DNA of 64,000 nucleotides, taken from assembly GCA_963741985.1 (NCBI GenBank), contig CAVUKD010000003.1:475207-539206 (forward strand). The letters run 5' to 3'. This DNA is from Cryomorpha sp963741985 (GTDB lineage Bacteria > Bacteroidota > Bacteroidia > Flavobacteriales_D > Cryomorphaceae). Each line of letters opens with the position of its first letter. Positions within the stretch are counted from its first letter, which is position 1. The translations under genes and the position numbers were made by a program. The notes beneath the pieces were generated by a model, which did no database searches, had not been told where the DNA came from, and saw nothing but the letters and a program-made list of their open reading frames with translations. Below are positions 39,184-50,051 of this stretch, piece by piece.

Positions 39184-40394
39184 CTATGCTTTCCCTGCAA
39201 TAAACCCAGTCGTCCAGGCTGCCTGAAAATTATACCCACCGGTAATTGCATCGATATCCATGATCTCACCCGCAAAATAGAGGTTTTTGCATTCCCTGCT
39301 TTCCATGGTATTGAGATCGATACTTTCGAGACTCACGCCGCCGCAGGTCACGAATTCCTCTTTGAAGGTGGTTTTTCCTCTCACGGAGTAAATATCGTTG
39401 GTAAGGAAGTTCACGAGCTTATTGAGTGTTTTGTTTCCAAGTTCGCCCCAGGGTTTGTCCGGTGCGATATCGCTTTTGGTGAGAAAATACAACCACAGAC
39501 GTTCGGGCAAGGCAAAAGGCTTGATGTTTGCCGCCTTCTTTTTGGGATGATCGCGAGAGATTGATTCCAATTCTCGTTTAACAATATCGTGATTGGTTTC
39601 ATTCACCCAATTGATCTGCACCTTAAAATCGTATCCCATTTCGCTCAGGCTGCGGGCGCCAAAAGCCGATAATTTCAATATCGCCGGTCCGCTCATACCC
39701 CAGTGGGTTAGAAGCAGGGGGCCTTCCGATTTTAGTTTTGTTCCCTGAATGTTTACGCTGACATTTTCTACGGCCACACCCATGAGTTCGGTAATGGATT
39801 CATCGGGCATATTAAAGGTGAAGAGCGAAGGAACCGGATCTTTGATATTATGCCCCAATGCTTCCAGCCATTCGAGCCCACTCCTTTTTGGTGATCCTCC
39901 CGCGGCGACAATAACCTTATCAAAGGTAGCAGGTGGATGAAGGTCTGCTATGAAGGCCAATTCCAATTGATCATTTATAGGGGTAATGCTTTTCACTCCT
40001 ACTCCGATCTCGATTTTGATACCGAGCCTTTCCGTTTCACTAAGCAAGCAATCGATTATGGTTTGTGAATTGTCTGAACTTGGAAATACACGGCCGTCTT
40101 CCTGGGTGTAAAGTGGCACCCCCCTGACTCAAACCACTCCATAGTATCCGTGGTGTTGAAAATATGGAATGCTTTTTTCAACTTTTTCCCTCCGCGCGGA
40201 TAGGCTTTGCATAGCTCGCTGATCGAAGTGCAGCCGTTGGTAACATTGCATCGGCCGCCACCGGATACTTTTACCTTGGCGAGGAGTTTTTGTGATTTCT
40301 CAAAAAGAATAACGCGTGCCTGTGGATGATTTTCTGCGGCAGCTATTGCCGCAAAAAAACCCGCAGCTCCGCCACCTATAATTGCTATGGTCAT
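39184..40394 (-). CDS. HI0933/BaiN-type NAD(P)/FAD-dependent oxidoreductase; frameshifted
   Basis: About 404 residues across two frames (40056-40394 and 39184-40119). N-terminal Rossmann motif IGGGAAGFFAAIAAAENH binds FAD, GGGRCNVTN follows near 46, and the C-terminus carries GEIMDIDAITGGYNFQAAW with the conserved second FAD contact. The frame breaks at a G6 run near 40119, where one extra G would join the halves seamlessly. Physiological substrate is unknown. Confidence 0.88.
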
Positions 40395-40521
40395 TTTTAC
40401 GAATTATTGCCATTTTTTACAATAAACTATCGAAGTTTAGATTAAAACCCATCGGTATCTATATGAAATTTAGTATCGAATTCTTTTAGTTTTAACTTTT
40501 ATTAGATAAGATCTTTAACCT

Positions 40522-40859
40522 TCATTGAATTTTAGCATTAACTATTGTCAGACATTTTGCAAAATAGAATATCCCGGACTGAATGTAATTCTCAGAAGAA
40601 GTGTACTCCGGATCAATAGGTTTGAAGTCATATCCTGAAATAAATCACTCCGTGTTTGGGCTTATATCCGTACTTAAAAATGAATTCACCATAATCACTA
40701 TATGTGTTATTATAGTTGATCCTGTTCAATAGATATTCCCATTACTGCCTTGTCAGAAATTCCATGATTATGTTCTGCAATAGCAACAATATCAATTTCA
40801 TTAGACCTCAAGGAAGAAATACTCGCAGCCGGAAAATTTTCATTCGCAAGAAATTTCAT
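40522..40859 (-). pseudogene. DUF5615 PIN-like toxin, several frameshifts
   Basis: The start (MKFLANENFPAASISSLRSN) matches DUF5615 PIN-like proteins, and later fragments SDYGEFIFKYGYKPKHGV and DFKPIDPEYT continue the family in other frames. At least two indels break it, near 40725 and 40648. The ATG overlaps the DUF433 stop (ATGA), the usual arrangement of this toxin-antitoxin-like pair. It is either decayed or affected by sequence errors. Confidence 0.65.
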
Positions 40860-41096
40860 CAAGCAGATTTATTTCTCAGTTCTACTATTAAACCATCTTT
40901 TGCACAAGCATTTAAATAAGAAAAGACGGCTTGAATATCTTCTTTTGAAATGCGGGTAGGATTCTAAAATTTTATCTTCCTTCCATCCGTTCGCAAGACG
41001 TTGGAGTATAAACTCTACAGATATTCGGGTTCCCTTTATGATTGGTTTTCCTAACAGTACATCCTTATCCGATACTATTCTGTCATTCCAGTTCAT
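40859..41096 (-). CDS. DUF433 family antitoxin-like protein; frameshifted
   Basis: The N-terminal 45 residues match DUF433 (DRIVSDKDVLLGKPIIKGTRISVEFILQRLANGW). After SYPH the correct family continuation (SKEDIQAVFSYLNACAKDGL) is in another frame, so one base is missing near 40960. The corrected gene ends at 40859. DUF433 proteins are small HTH-like partners of PIN-domain toxins such as DUF5615, encoded directly downstream here. Confidence 0.8.
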
Positions 41097-41403
41097 ATCT
41101 AAAACTTAGCGTCATATTTCTCAAAGATATGGATTTCCATTAAGAATATTCGGACTGCTCTTAACCTCCAATTCCTCTCGGAATATACCCTGATTAAAAC
41201 TAAAAAAAAACCTATTAAGACGAATCTCGACTGTAGCATTTCAAGAAATCTTCATCAAAGATATTTCCGAATATATCAGTTTCTCTTTACGCAGCAAAGT
41301 TGATTGAATTTTCAAAAAATTAAAACAAAGAGATTAGCCAATTGGATTAAAAAAAAACTGCACAACCTTCGCTGTGCAGTTCCAATACTATATGTGATTT
41401 TAA
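41097..41403. other. Intergenic region, terminator only
   Basis: AT-rich sequence between the thioredoxin gene and the DUF433 gene. Apart from the thioredoxin terminator at 41348-41380 I see no gene, RNA or repeat. The DUF433 promoter must lie in its left part. Confidence 0.6.
41348..41380 (-). terminator. Rho-independent terminator of the thioredoxin gene
   Basis: Perfect eight-base arms ACTGCACA / TGTGCAGT around an eight-base loop, followed on the minus strand by nine T residues. It starts about 25 bp past the thioredoxin stop. Confidence 0.85.
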
Positions 41404-41763
41404 TTAAGACACGGGAATAAGCTCCTTGTCAATAATTTCTTCAAGGGCTTGTTTGGGCAATGCACCCGCCTGCATCATCGGTTGTTTATCCATCGGGATG
41501 AATAACATACTCGGAATGCTTCGTATGCGAAATACCGATGAAAGCTCTTGCTCTACTTCCGTGTCCACTTTGTAAATGACCACATCCTCGCGTTCATCAG
41601 ACAATTGTTCGAGTATTGGCGCCACCATCTTACAAGGGCCACACCAATCGGCGTAAAAGTCAATGATCGCAGGTTTATCACCTTTGTATTTCCATTCTGT
41701 TCCGTTTGTATAGTCGAAGATCTCGTTTTTGAATTTTTCTGCTGTTAATTTTACTGTTGCCAT
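41404..41763 (-). CDS. Thioredoxin family protein
   Basis: 119 residues from the ATG at 41763 (MATVKLTAEKFKNEIFD); the open frame upstream adds 19 residues that do not look like thioredoxin. The active site DFYADWCGPCKMVAPIL is intact and the cis-Pro is in SIPSMLF. It reduces disulfides in the cytoplasm. It has its own terminator and appears monocistronic. Confidence 0.93.
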   Translation of the reverse strand: MATVKLTAEKFKNEIFDYTNGTEWKYKGDKPAIIDFYADWCGPCKMVAPILEQLSDEREDVVIYKVDTEVEQELSSVFRIRSIPSMLFIPMDKQPMMQAGALPKQALEEIIDKELIPVS

Positions 41764-42019
41764 GCTGCTTTGATTTTGTAGTGCAAAGATACGCAGACAT
41801 ACTCGGAAATACTGTAACAATAGTCACACTAGAGCGAAGGATCAATACTGCCGAAAGCGAAAGAATTTGAGTTCTCAGGATAAACCGTTCACTTCGGAAT
41901 AAGGTAGTTCTGGCGCAACAAATCTGCAACCATTTGGCATCAAACCGCAACATTTTTACAAAAATATCTACCCTAATATCCTGATTTTTACCTATTTTTA
42001 TATAAACCTAATTGATCTT

Positions 42020-42978
42020 ATGAAAAAGCTAATCAAAATTCTGGGCATCCTTGTGGGTGCAATTATTGTGATTGTTGCCATAGCGGCACTGTACATTAAT
42101 TTTTCGTCTACACCGAAATACGCTTACAATCCACCCCAAGATTATCCTATCGATATGAGTCCTGAGCAAATAGCTGAAGGCACGCGTATCGCTCAAACAA
42201 TGTGTGTTCAATGCCACAAATCGCCCGATGGAAAACTCGGCGGTGCCAAACTGGATGATGCTCCTGAGTTTGGAGATATCCATCGGCCAATATCACTCAG
42301 GATCCGGAATACGGAATTACAGAGTACACTCCCGCTCAGCTCGCATACCTACTCCGCACCGGAATGAAGCGAAACGGTGAATATGCGCCGCCCTACATGC
42401 CCAAATTTCCCAATCTCTCTGACAAAGATGTAAGCGCGATAATTGCCTTTTTGAAATCAGACGACCCGCTGGTGCAACCATCTCATCACCCAACTATTAA
42501 GCCTAAATTGTCTTTCTTATCTAAGTTTCTTTTAAAAGTAGCATTTAAGCCTCTGCCCTATCCCGAGCATGAAATTGCCCAGCCGGACACCAATAATCTG
42601 GTAGCATTTGGAAAATATTTGTGCACGGCAAAGTTTGACTGCTACAACTGCCACAGCGAAAGCTTTCAAACGAATAACCCGATAGTACCCGAGAGCTCAC
42701 CGGGATTTATGGCCGGGGGAAACACGCTTCACCGCCGCAACGGTGATGTGGTATTGTCGCTCAATCTTACTATGGATCCCGAAACAGGGCTTGGCAAGTG
42801 GACGGAGCAGGACTTTATCACTGCTGTAAAAACCGGTAAACGCCCTTTCGGAATGAATGCTACAGCCTATCCCATGAGTCCTTATGTTCATCTAACCGAT
42901 AAGGAGGTATCTGCCATTTGGGCTTATCTCAATACGCTCGAACCGGTAAAGAACACGAAGTTGATAGCCGAAAAATAA
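42020..42978 (+). CDS. Di-heme cytochrome c family protein; frameshifted
   Basis: About 319 residues from the ATG at 42020. One N-terminal transmembrane helix anchors it in the membrane. Two heme c sites are visible, CVQCH (first half) and CYNCH (second half), with distal Met candidates in PPYMPKF and AYPMSPYVH. One base is missing near 42282; restoring it joins 42020-42290 to the frame ending at 42978 with a normal cytochrome sequence. It probably carries electrons in the periplasm; partner unknown. Confidence 0.85.
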
Positions 42979-43137
42979 AATTCTTTTCCACCGATCAAGC
43001 CTTCCGGATTAATGAATTCGGGAAGGTTTGATTATTATTTGCGCTCATCGATCGGGGCTCTGCGCCAAAAAGGTATGGGCATTTCGATTACCTTCGCAAT
43101 ATTAATCGCTAAACTCGCAAGTCTCAGGACTGATAAT

Positions 43138-44052
43138 ATGCAAGGATATTTCGGCAGGTTTCTTCAACTAGTTTTACCTGGAATCTATGTCTCCTGCTTT
43201 TTTGCCGGAAGGCTCAGCGCGCAGTCGCCGTTGAATAATACCTGGGAGATATCGACTCAGACGCTGAGCGAGAAATGGGAGTTAGACAAGGAAGACCGCA
43301 AAGGTGCCTTCAAAATAAAATCGTATAAACCAATATATATCACTGCTGCCCGCTGGAGTAGTGATCCGAATACCGCTCCCTATAGCGGCAATCCCGCATA
43401 TACGGTCAACGACACCGTGAGTTTAAACCGCGTCGAAGCAAATTTTCAGATTAGTATTAAAAGTAAGCTTTGGGAAGGTATTTTTCACAATTACGGCGAT
43501 CTTTGGGCAGGATTTACCCAAACTGCCTATTGGCAGGTTTATAACAAAGATATATCCCGAGCATTTCGCGAACTGAACTACGAGCCCGAATTGATTCTGG
43601 TTTTTCCGATGAAGTTGAATATCCTCGGCTTTGATTTAAGAATGCTTAGTGGAGGGCTAAATCATCAATCCAATGGCCGCGACCTTCCGCTTTCAAGAAG
43701 CTGGAACAGAATCATTTTTAATGCTGCTTTTGAAAAGGATGGCTGGCAGATACTCCTGAAACCCTGGATTCGGATCCCTGATGGAGAAGATGAAAACCCG
43801 GAAATAACAAATTATATCGGCCGGGGTGAGATTGATTTGGCATATCAATTTAAAGATCAGGTACTCTATGTGATTATTACAGAACCGTTCAACAGCTTAA
43901 ACCGCGGAAGTTTGCAACTCAACTATGTGTTCCCGGTACGAAATAGCCTGCGTATCCACGCACAGTTTTTTACAGGCTATGGTGAAACGCTTATTGATTA
44001 CAACCATCGGCAGACTACATTCGGATTGGGAATTTCCTTTTTTGACTGGTAG
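43138..44052 (+). CDS. pldA: Outer-membrane phospholipase A
   Basis: 304 residues from the ATG at 43138, which gives a proper signal peptide ending RLSAQS; the frame is open further upstream. The catalytic motif GLNHQSNGRDLPLSRSWNR contains the His and Ser of the OMPLA family, and the C-terminus ends in an aromatic beta-strand (FGLGISFFDW) as in barrels. The enzyme hydrolyses phospholipids that reach the outer leaflet and helps maintain outer-membrane asymmetry. Confidence 0.9.
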   Translation: MQGYFGRFLQLVLPGIYVSCFFAGRLSAQSPLNNTWEISTQTLSEKWELDKEDRKGAFKIKSYKPIYITAARWSSDPNTAPYSGNPAYTVNDTVSLNRVEANFQISIKSKLWEGIFHNYGDLWAGFTQTAYWQVYNKDISRAFRELNYEPELILVFPMKLNILGFDLRMLSGGLNHQSNGRDLPLSRSWNRIIFNAAFEKDGWQILLKPWIRIPDGEDENPEITNYIGRGEIDLAYQFKDQVLYVIITEPFNSLNRGSLQLNYVFPVRNSLRIHAQFFTGYGETLIDYNHRQTTFGLGISFFDW

Positions 44053-44191
44053 CAAAGCCTCCAATGAATTCATTATATAACTGCCTTTGAATAATGTCAA
44101 TTAATGAAGATATAATGTGTGTTGCGTATATTTTATTTCAGAGTAATAAAGCCCAATTCTCTCAACACTCCAAATAAACCTGTTATAAATA

Positions 44192-45684
44192 TTACTCGAC
44201 GTGTCGGGCTTGTTCCGATGTTTTTGCCGCCGATCCAAACAAACTGCTAATCCACAAACCTAAATAAGTGATCGGCTCCATTAATTATAAGGATTTCAAA
44301 CCCAATCTCATATCCGCCAAAAAGATCGGCCGACCAATAATCGAGCATAAAACTGAGAATCGGCGAAGCAATGGCAATGTAGGGAATATGACCGTCTACA
44401 GGTTTCCCTTTGGAAAATAGTCCGAATGCATAAAGTCCCAAGCAATGGACCATAGGTATAACCCGCTGCCGTAAAAAGTTGAGAAATAACCGAGTCGTTG
44501 TTGATGAGTTTGAATAGCATAATCACAATGACCAGTACCACGGACATACCGATATGCACGCGTTGGCGAATGCGCCGTGCTGTAGCTTCATCTTTTTTAT
44601 CCACTTCGAGGATGTCGATGGAATAGGAAGTGGTGAGAGCTGTAAGCGCTGAATCAGCACTGGAGTATGCCGCGGCGATAAGACCAAGAACGAAGAAAAT
44701 CCCAACTGTGGCTCCGAGATACCCGTCAACAGCAAGCATAGGGTAGAGATTATCTGCTTTGGCAGGGATGTCGATGCCCTGCGCGTTGGAGAAAATATAT
44801 AGCAATGCTCCCAGGGACATAAATACCAGATTGACAAAGACCAACACGATACTGAAAGAAATCATATTTTTCTGTGCATCGCCGAGATTCTTGCAGCTCA
44901 GGTTCTTCTGCATCATATCCTGATCGAGCCCTGTCATTGTAATGGTGATAAACATCCCGGCGATAAACTGCTTGAAGAAATACCGCTTGTCGTTCGGATC
45001 ATCGAAGAAGAAAATCTGACTGTAACTCACTCGACTTCACCTTATTGTAAAGGCCGGAAGCATCGAGGCCGAGAATATGAGAAATGGAATAAACGCTGAT
45101 GCCTACAGCTACGAGCATAAAAAGGGTTTGCAAGGTATCCGTCCAGATAATGGTTTTAATCCCCCCGCGAAACGTATAAAGCCAGATCAGCAAAATGGTT
45201 ATAAGCACCGTTACCACAAAAGGAACGTGCATTCCCAGACGGTCAAAAACGGCAAATTGCAATACAATAGCTACGAGATATAAGCGAAATGAAGCTCCTA
45301 CAATCCGCGAAAGCAGGAAAAAAGAAGCACCGGTTTTGTATGCCTTCCGGCCAAAACGTCCGTTGAGATATGTGTAGATGGAAGTGAGCTGGAGCTTGTA
45401 ATACAGAGGGAGGAGCACAAAAGCGATGACAAGATATCCAGGTACATATCCCAATACCATTTGCATATAGGAAAATTGCGATAGCCAACCCAACCCGGTA
45501 CCGAAATGAACGTAACTCCGCTCAGCGAGGCTCCGATCATCCCGAAAGCCACGATATACCAAGGCGATTTGCGGTTGCCGATAAAAAAGCTGTTGTTGTC
45601 CCCTTTTTTTGAAGTAATGCGAGATATAATAATCAGGGTAAGAAAATACAGGGCAATGAGGACAATGATTGCGGTAGGGCTCAT
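44192..45684 (-). CDS. Sodium:solute symporter (SSS family); multiple frameshifts
   Basis: A full-length symporter of about 497 residues is recognisable from MSPTAIIVLIALYFLTL (45684) to a C-terminal LGLWISSLFGS ending at 44192. Four indels break it, near 45480, 45025, 44450 and 44268; in each case the neighbouring frame continues the transporter. Family features include GASLSGVTFISVPGWVG in TM2 and GLIAAAYSSADSALTALTT in TM8. It should import a sugar, amino acid or vitamin with Na+. The density of errors points to sequence quality rather than decay. Confidence 0.83.
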
Positions 45685-45896
45685 GGTGTAAAAGAGAAGA
45701 AAAAAATGGTGCGGCGGTTTGAGATTGTGAGAAGATATTTACGCAGGGGTGTGGAGAAATGAAAAGGAGAATCGGATATTCTGAAAAGAATAACATAATC
45801 CAATAAACTTCAGTTGAAAGGTACCCTGGAAATCAATTTATCAAATTGATAGAAAAACTTTTATTTCTGATACTCAAGTATAAATTTAACGATGAA

Positions 45897-48800
45897 TTAT
45901 TTTGTTATAACCAATCTAATGGTTTCTATATTCGGAATAACAACTTGATATCCACCGGAAGCGAAATTACTCAAATCAAATTCAGTAAATTGAGTATCAA
46001 TAATTATTTTCAAAATCAATTTACCCTGATTATCATAAATTCTTGCCGATGAACCCGTTAATTCTTTGGGAACAGCCAGAGTAAAATTACCATTATTTGG
46101 ATTGGGATAGATTGACGCCTGTAAAACAGATACGTTTAAGTCAGCAATTTGTGAGGTATCAGTGCATGCAAGATGAGAAATTAGACACCGGAATTGTAAA
46201 TTTGCTTGTGCGAGTGTCACCCCTTCAATTTTCAGCGTATTAGAATTTACTCCCATAAATGGAGCAACATTTTCTATATTTACAAAGCCTTCATTTCCTT
46301 TTATTTGCCACTGGAATTCATTTTCCTGAAATGTGGTTTGAATGTTAAATGTAGCCGTTTTCCCTATTTCAACATACGCATCTTCAGGCTGGGTAGTAAT
46401 TTCAATTGGTTCGATTTCCAAATGTAAGGTAAGCGTGGAATCACAACCTGAAGAGGTACTATCACTAACCGAATAAAATCCGGACTCAGAATATAATTGG
46501 CCACTTTGCGGCCAATAATAAGGCGCACACGTTTTTTCTTCCACAACATTACTAAATGATTGATTTAGTGAGAGATTTAGAATCAAAGTGGAATCACAGC
46601 CATGAGAATTGGTGAAGATCTGAGTATAAACACCATTAGAAGTATAATTTTCTCCATTTGCAGACCAGTAGTACGAATCGCAAGCGGATACAATATTGTT
46701 AATAGTGCTACTATGATTCACAGTAAGGTTTAATAACAAGGTAGAGTCACATCCATAGATATTTGTCTCATTGAAACTTAGTTGATCTGAAGAAAAATAG
46801 GTTTCGCCATTAGCTGGCCAGAAGAGGCTGTCGCAAACGGTTGAATCAGATTCAAAAAAGTCAGGATTGTGTATAGACAGCTCCAGCGTAATAAGGGAAT
46901 CACAGCCCACAGCATTTGATGTTGTGTAGATATAGTTTCCACTATTACTATATGTTTGCCCATTCAAAGGCCAGATATAACTTTCACATGCTGACACAAC
47001 TTCTTCTGACTGAGTAGAAGAATTTATCGTAAGGTCAAGTATAACTTACGCAAATCACAGCCCTGCATAGATGCCAGCGTAGCAGAATAATCTCCCGAAA
47101 CAGAATAAGTATCACCGTTAGCAGGCCAGGTATAAGAATCACAGGCAGATACATCACTGCTGCTATTGGAACTATGATTCACTGTAAGGTTTAAAACCAA
47201 AGTAGAATCACACCCATAGATATTTGTCGCATTGAAACTCAATTGTTCTGAAGAAAAATATGTTTCGCCCGTAGCCGGCCAGAAGAGACTGTCACAAACA
47301 GTTGAATCAGATTCAATAAGGTCTGGATTGTGTATGGACAGCTCCAGCGTAATGACAGAATCACAGCCCGCCGCATTCGATGTTGTATAGATATCGTTTC
47401 CACTAGAATTATAAGTTTGCCCATTTAAAGGCCAGATATAGCTTTCACAAGCTGACACAATTTCCTCTGATTGAGTAGCAGAATTTATCGTAAGATCAAG
47501 CATAACTAATGAGTCACAACCTTGAGTAGAAGCAAACGTAGTTGAGTAATCTCCGAAACAGTATAGGTATCTCCGTTAGCAGACCAAGTGTACGAATCCA
47601 GGCAGAAACTGAAATAGAACTTGAAACAGCACAGTCATTAAATTTTGCCAAAACAGCATCAGATCCTCCACTTATAGTATTCTGAAATCCATCTTGAGAC
47701 AAATCAGGAGAATTTGTATTACCACATAGGTAAACGGTATTATTGAAACCCGAATGACATCTTCCACCAAAATCTACCAAAGCCCCTCCATAGTATGTGC
47801 CCCATTCTCGCTGACCAGAATCATTAAACTTCACAAGAAACATATCACGATTTGAGAGATCCGTTCCCGGATTTCCATGTGATTCAGAGAAAGCGTTAGG
47901 GGAACTTATTTGAGTAGCAGACTTAGTAACTCTTGATAGATAAACTCCCCCATTTTCAGCAACATCACAAGAATATCCAATATCATCATTCTCACCTCCG
48001 TAATAGGTGCCCCAAAGTCTATCTCCCCCATTATTGAATTTTACCAAAAAGGCATCTCCGTCAGAAGAATTTCCGCCTATCCCCCCCATTTCATTTTGGA
48101 ATCCATTATATGCAATACCACTTGTGGAAGGTGAATTTCCACAGAGATAAACATTTCCTTGAAGTATTTGCGCTGCAATCATATCCTTCATCTTCGCCAT
48201 CACCTCCATAGTAGGTTCCCCATTGTCGAACCCCATCGGAATTAAATTTCGCCAGGAAAGCATCTGCAGTCAGGTTTCCTGAAAGAGAATTTTGAAATCC
48301 ATTAAAAGAAATACCCTCGGTATGTGTGGTAACACCTGACATATATGGATTCCCATCAATATCGACGGTACACCCAAAAGCAATTGTACCACCTCCGATA
48401 TTGCCTAATCCGTAATAGGTTCCCCACAAGAGTTGACCTGCTGGCGAATATTTTTGCATAAAACCACAAATCCCCCATCAGCCAATTGCGCCTGATGACC
48501 ATTTAAAGCTATCGCATTTGGCGAATCAGTACTCCCTGCAACATAGATATTATTATTATCATCAACAGCTAAAGAATATACGTCGTCTTCGTCGGTACCA
48601 CCAATGTATGTGCCCCATTGCCTGATTCCATCTGAATTAAACTTCACTAGGAAAGCATCAATCCACCCGCCCTGATTCGTTTGATGTGCACCTGGCGTCG
48701 CGATATCACCAATCCATGATTCAACGATTCCGCCCATATATACATTCCCATCGCTATCGATATCAACATCCTGACCTTCATCGTGGTGATTTCCCCCATA

Positions 48801-49823
48801 ATATGTTGACCACAACCGATCACCCGAACTGTTGTATTTTACCAAAAAAGCATCCCCATAATAGGTTTCGGTGTTTCCCATCGTATTCTGAAACCCGTCG
48901 AATGCGATATTGGAATGAGAATAAGTTTCCCCGGTCATATATACATTACCCATATTATCGGAACTCACTCCATGAGGATAATCGGAGTCTGCCCCCCCAA
49001 AATAGGTAGCCCATATAAGTTCGGGGTCAATTACCAAATCCTTCAAATTATTGTACTGTCCAATTTCAAATCCAACCGTATCCGCATTTAAAGTGAATTG
49101 GACTGGTATCCTTTCTTTATTTTGTGTAGCAGTTGGTCTTGTTTCCGAAATAGAGCCAAGGTTGCTTTCAACAGTATATCCCCCATCAGACTCAAGTTGT
49201 ATTGATCCCGTCTGTGAATACACCATTTTTATCTGGCCAGGATTCGCGCCCGGGTGAACTATAAAATCATATTTAATTCTGTTCTCAAAAGTGTAAATTA
49301 CCCAATCAATTCCGGGATAGTAATTTTCATAAGCCACTTTATCAAAGTGCTTAACCCCTAAAGTATTTTTATTGTAAAAGTTGATAATATCTTTCCGTGG
49401 CAATTCACCCTGGATTGTACAGGTAGAGCTACCATCAACCAATTCCATTCTAATCTTCTCCGTTTTTGCCCTTTGAAAATTCGACGACGTGGATTTACTA
49501 AAAAGATCCCTCCCATCTTCTTCATTTGATTTATCCGTATTTTCAAGTTTTATATACTTATATATCAACCCACTGTCAGTCAGATAAAGTACAAAATTAT
49601 CACATTGATAATAAAACTTAACAAATGTGGCATCCTTGCCCAATTGACCTTTATTTTCAATAAAACCATAGGGAATAACTGATACAGTCTTTTCCTTCTT
49701 ATCCGATTTATACATTGCTCCATAGACGCTTACTCCGCAATGCATGAAAAAGATAGCGATGGCTATTTGTAAAATACAACGTTTAAAATCTAAAATATAA
49801 TTACCGTATTTGGACAAAATCAA
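45897..49823 (-). CDS. SBBP beta-propeller / repeat-rich T9SS protein; multiple frameshifts
   Basis: About 1,300 residues from a TTG start at 49823. After a signal-like N-terminus comes a domain beginning PYGFIENKGQL, as in Bacteroidota SBBP proteins. About eight SBBP propeller repeats (WGTYYGG...GNVYxxG...DAFLVKFNSxG) span roughly 47650-48990. Next are eight copies of a repeat of about 50 residues with the core CDSYxWxxNGxTY, then an Ig-like domain and a type A T9SS sorting domain (ASIYPNPNNGNF). Indels lie near 48455, 48200, 47600, 47550 and 47042. Probably a cell-surface protein; binding target unknown. Confidence 0.82.
46600..47520 (-). repeat. Tandem 462-bp repeat of three CDSYxW units in the SBBP gene
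   Basis: The ordered triplet of units CDSYTW, CESYIWPLNG and CDSLFW occurs twice with an offset of about 462 bp (154 codons, after correcting one missing base). The near-identical DNA indicates recent tandem duplication inside the gene. Confidence 0.7.
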
Positions 49824-50051
49824 TTCTTAATTCGAGATCAAAGAAAACAAAATCAGTTAACATGAGTAAATCCTTCCTAATCCGGACCAGGCATCCGTAA
49901 AGAGGCATTTGGTTGAATGTAGAATCTAGCGTATGGGCTTTAGTTTGTGTTATCTGCAAAGTACCACAAAAGTTATAATATTTTCATTATCAATAACATT
50001 GTGCTCCATGTTTGATCTTCGATTTCTGAAAAAATGAAATTTTGAAATCCA

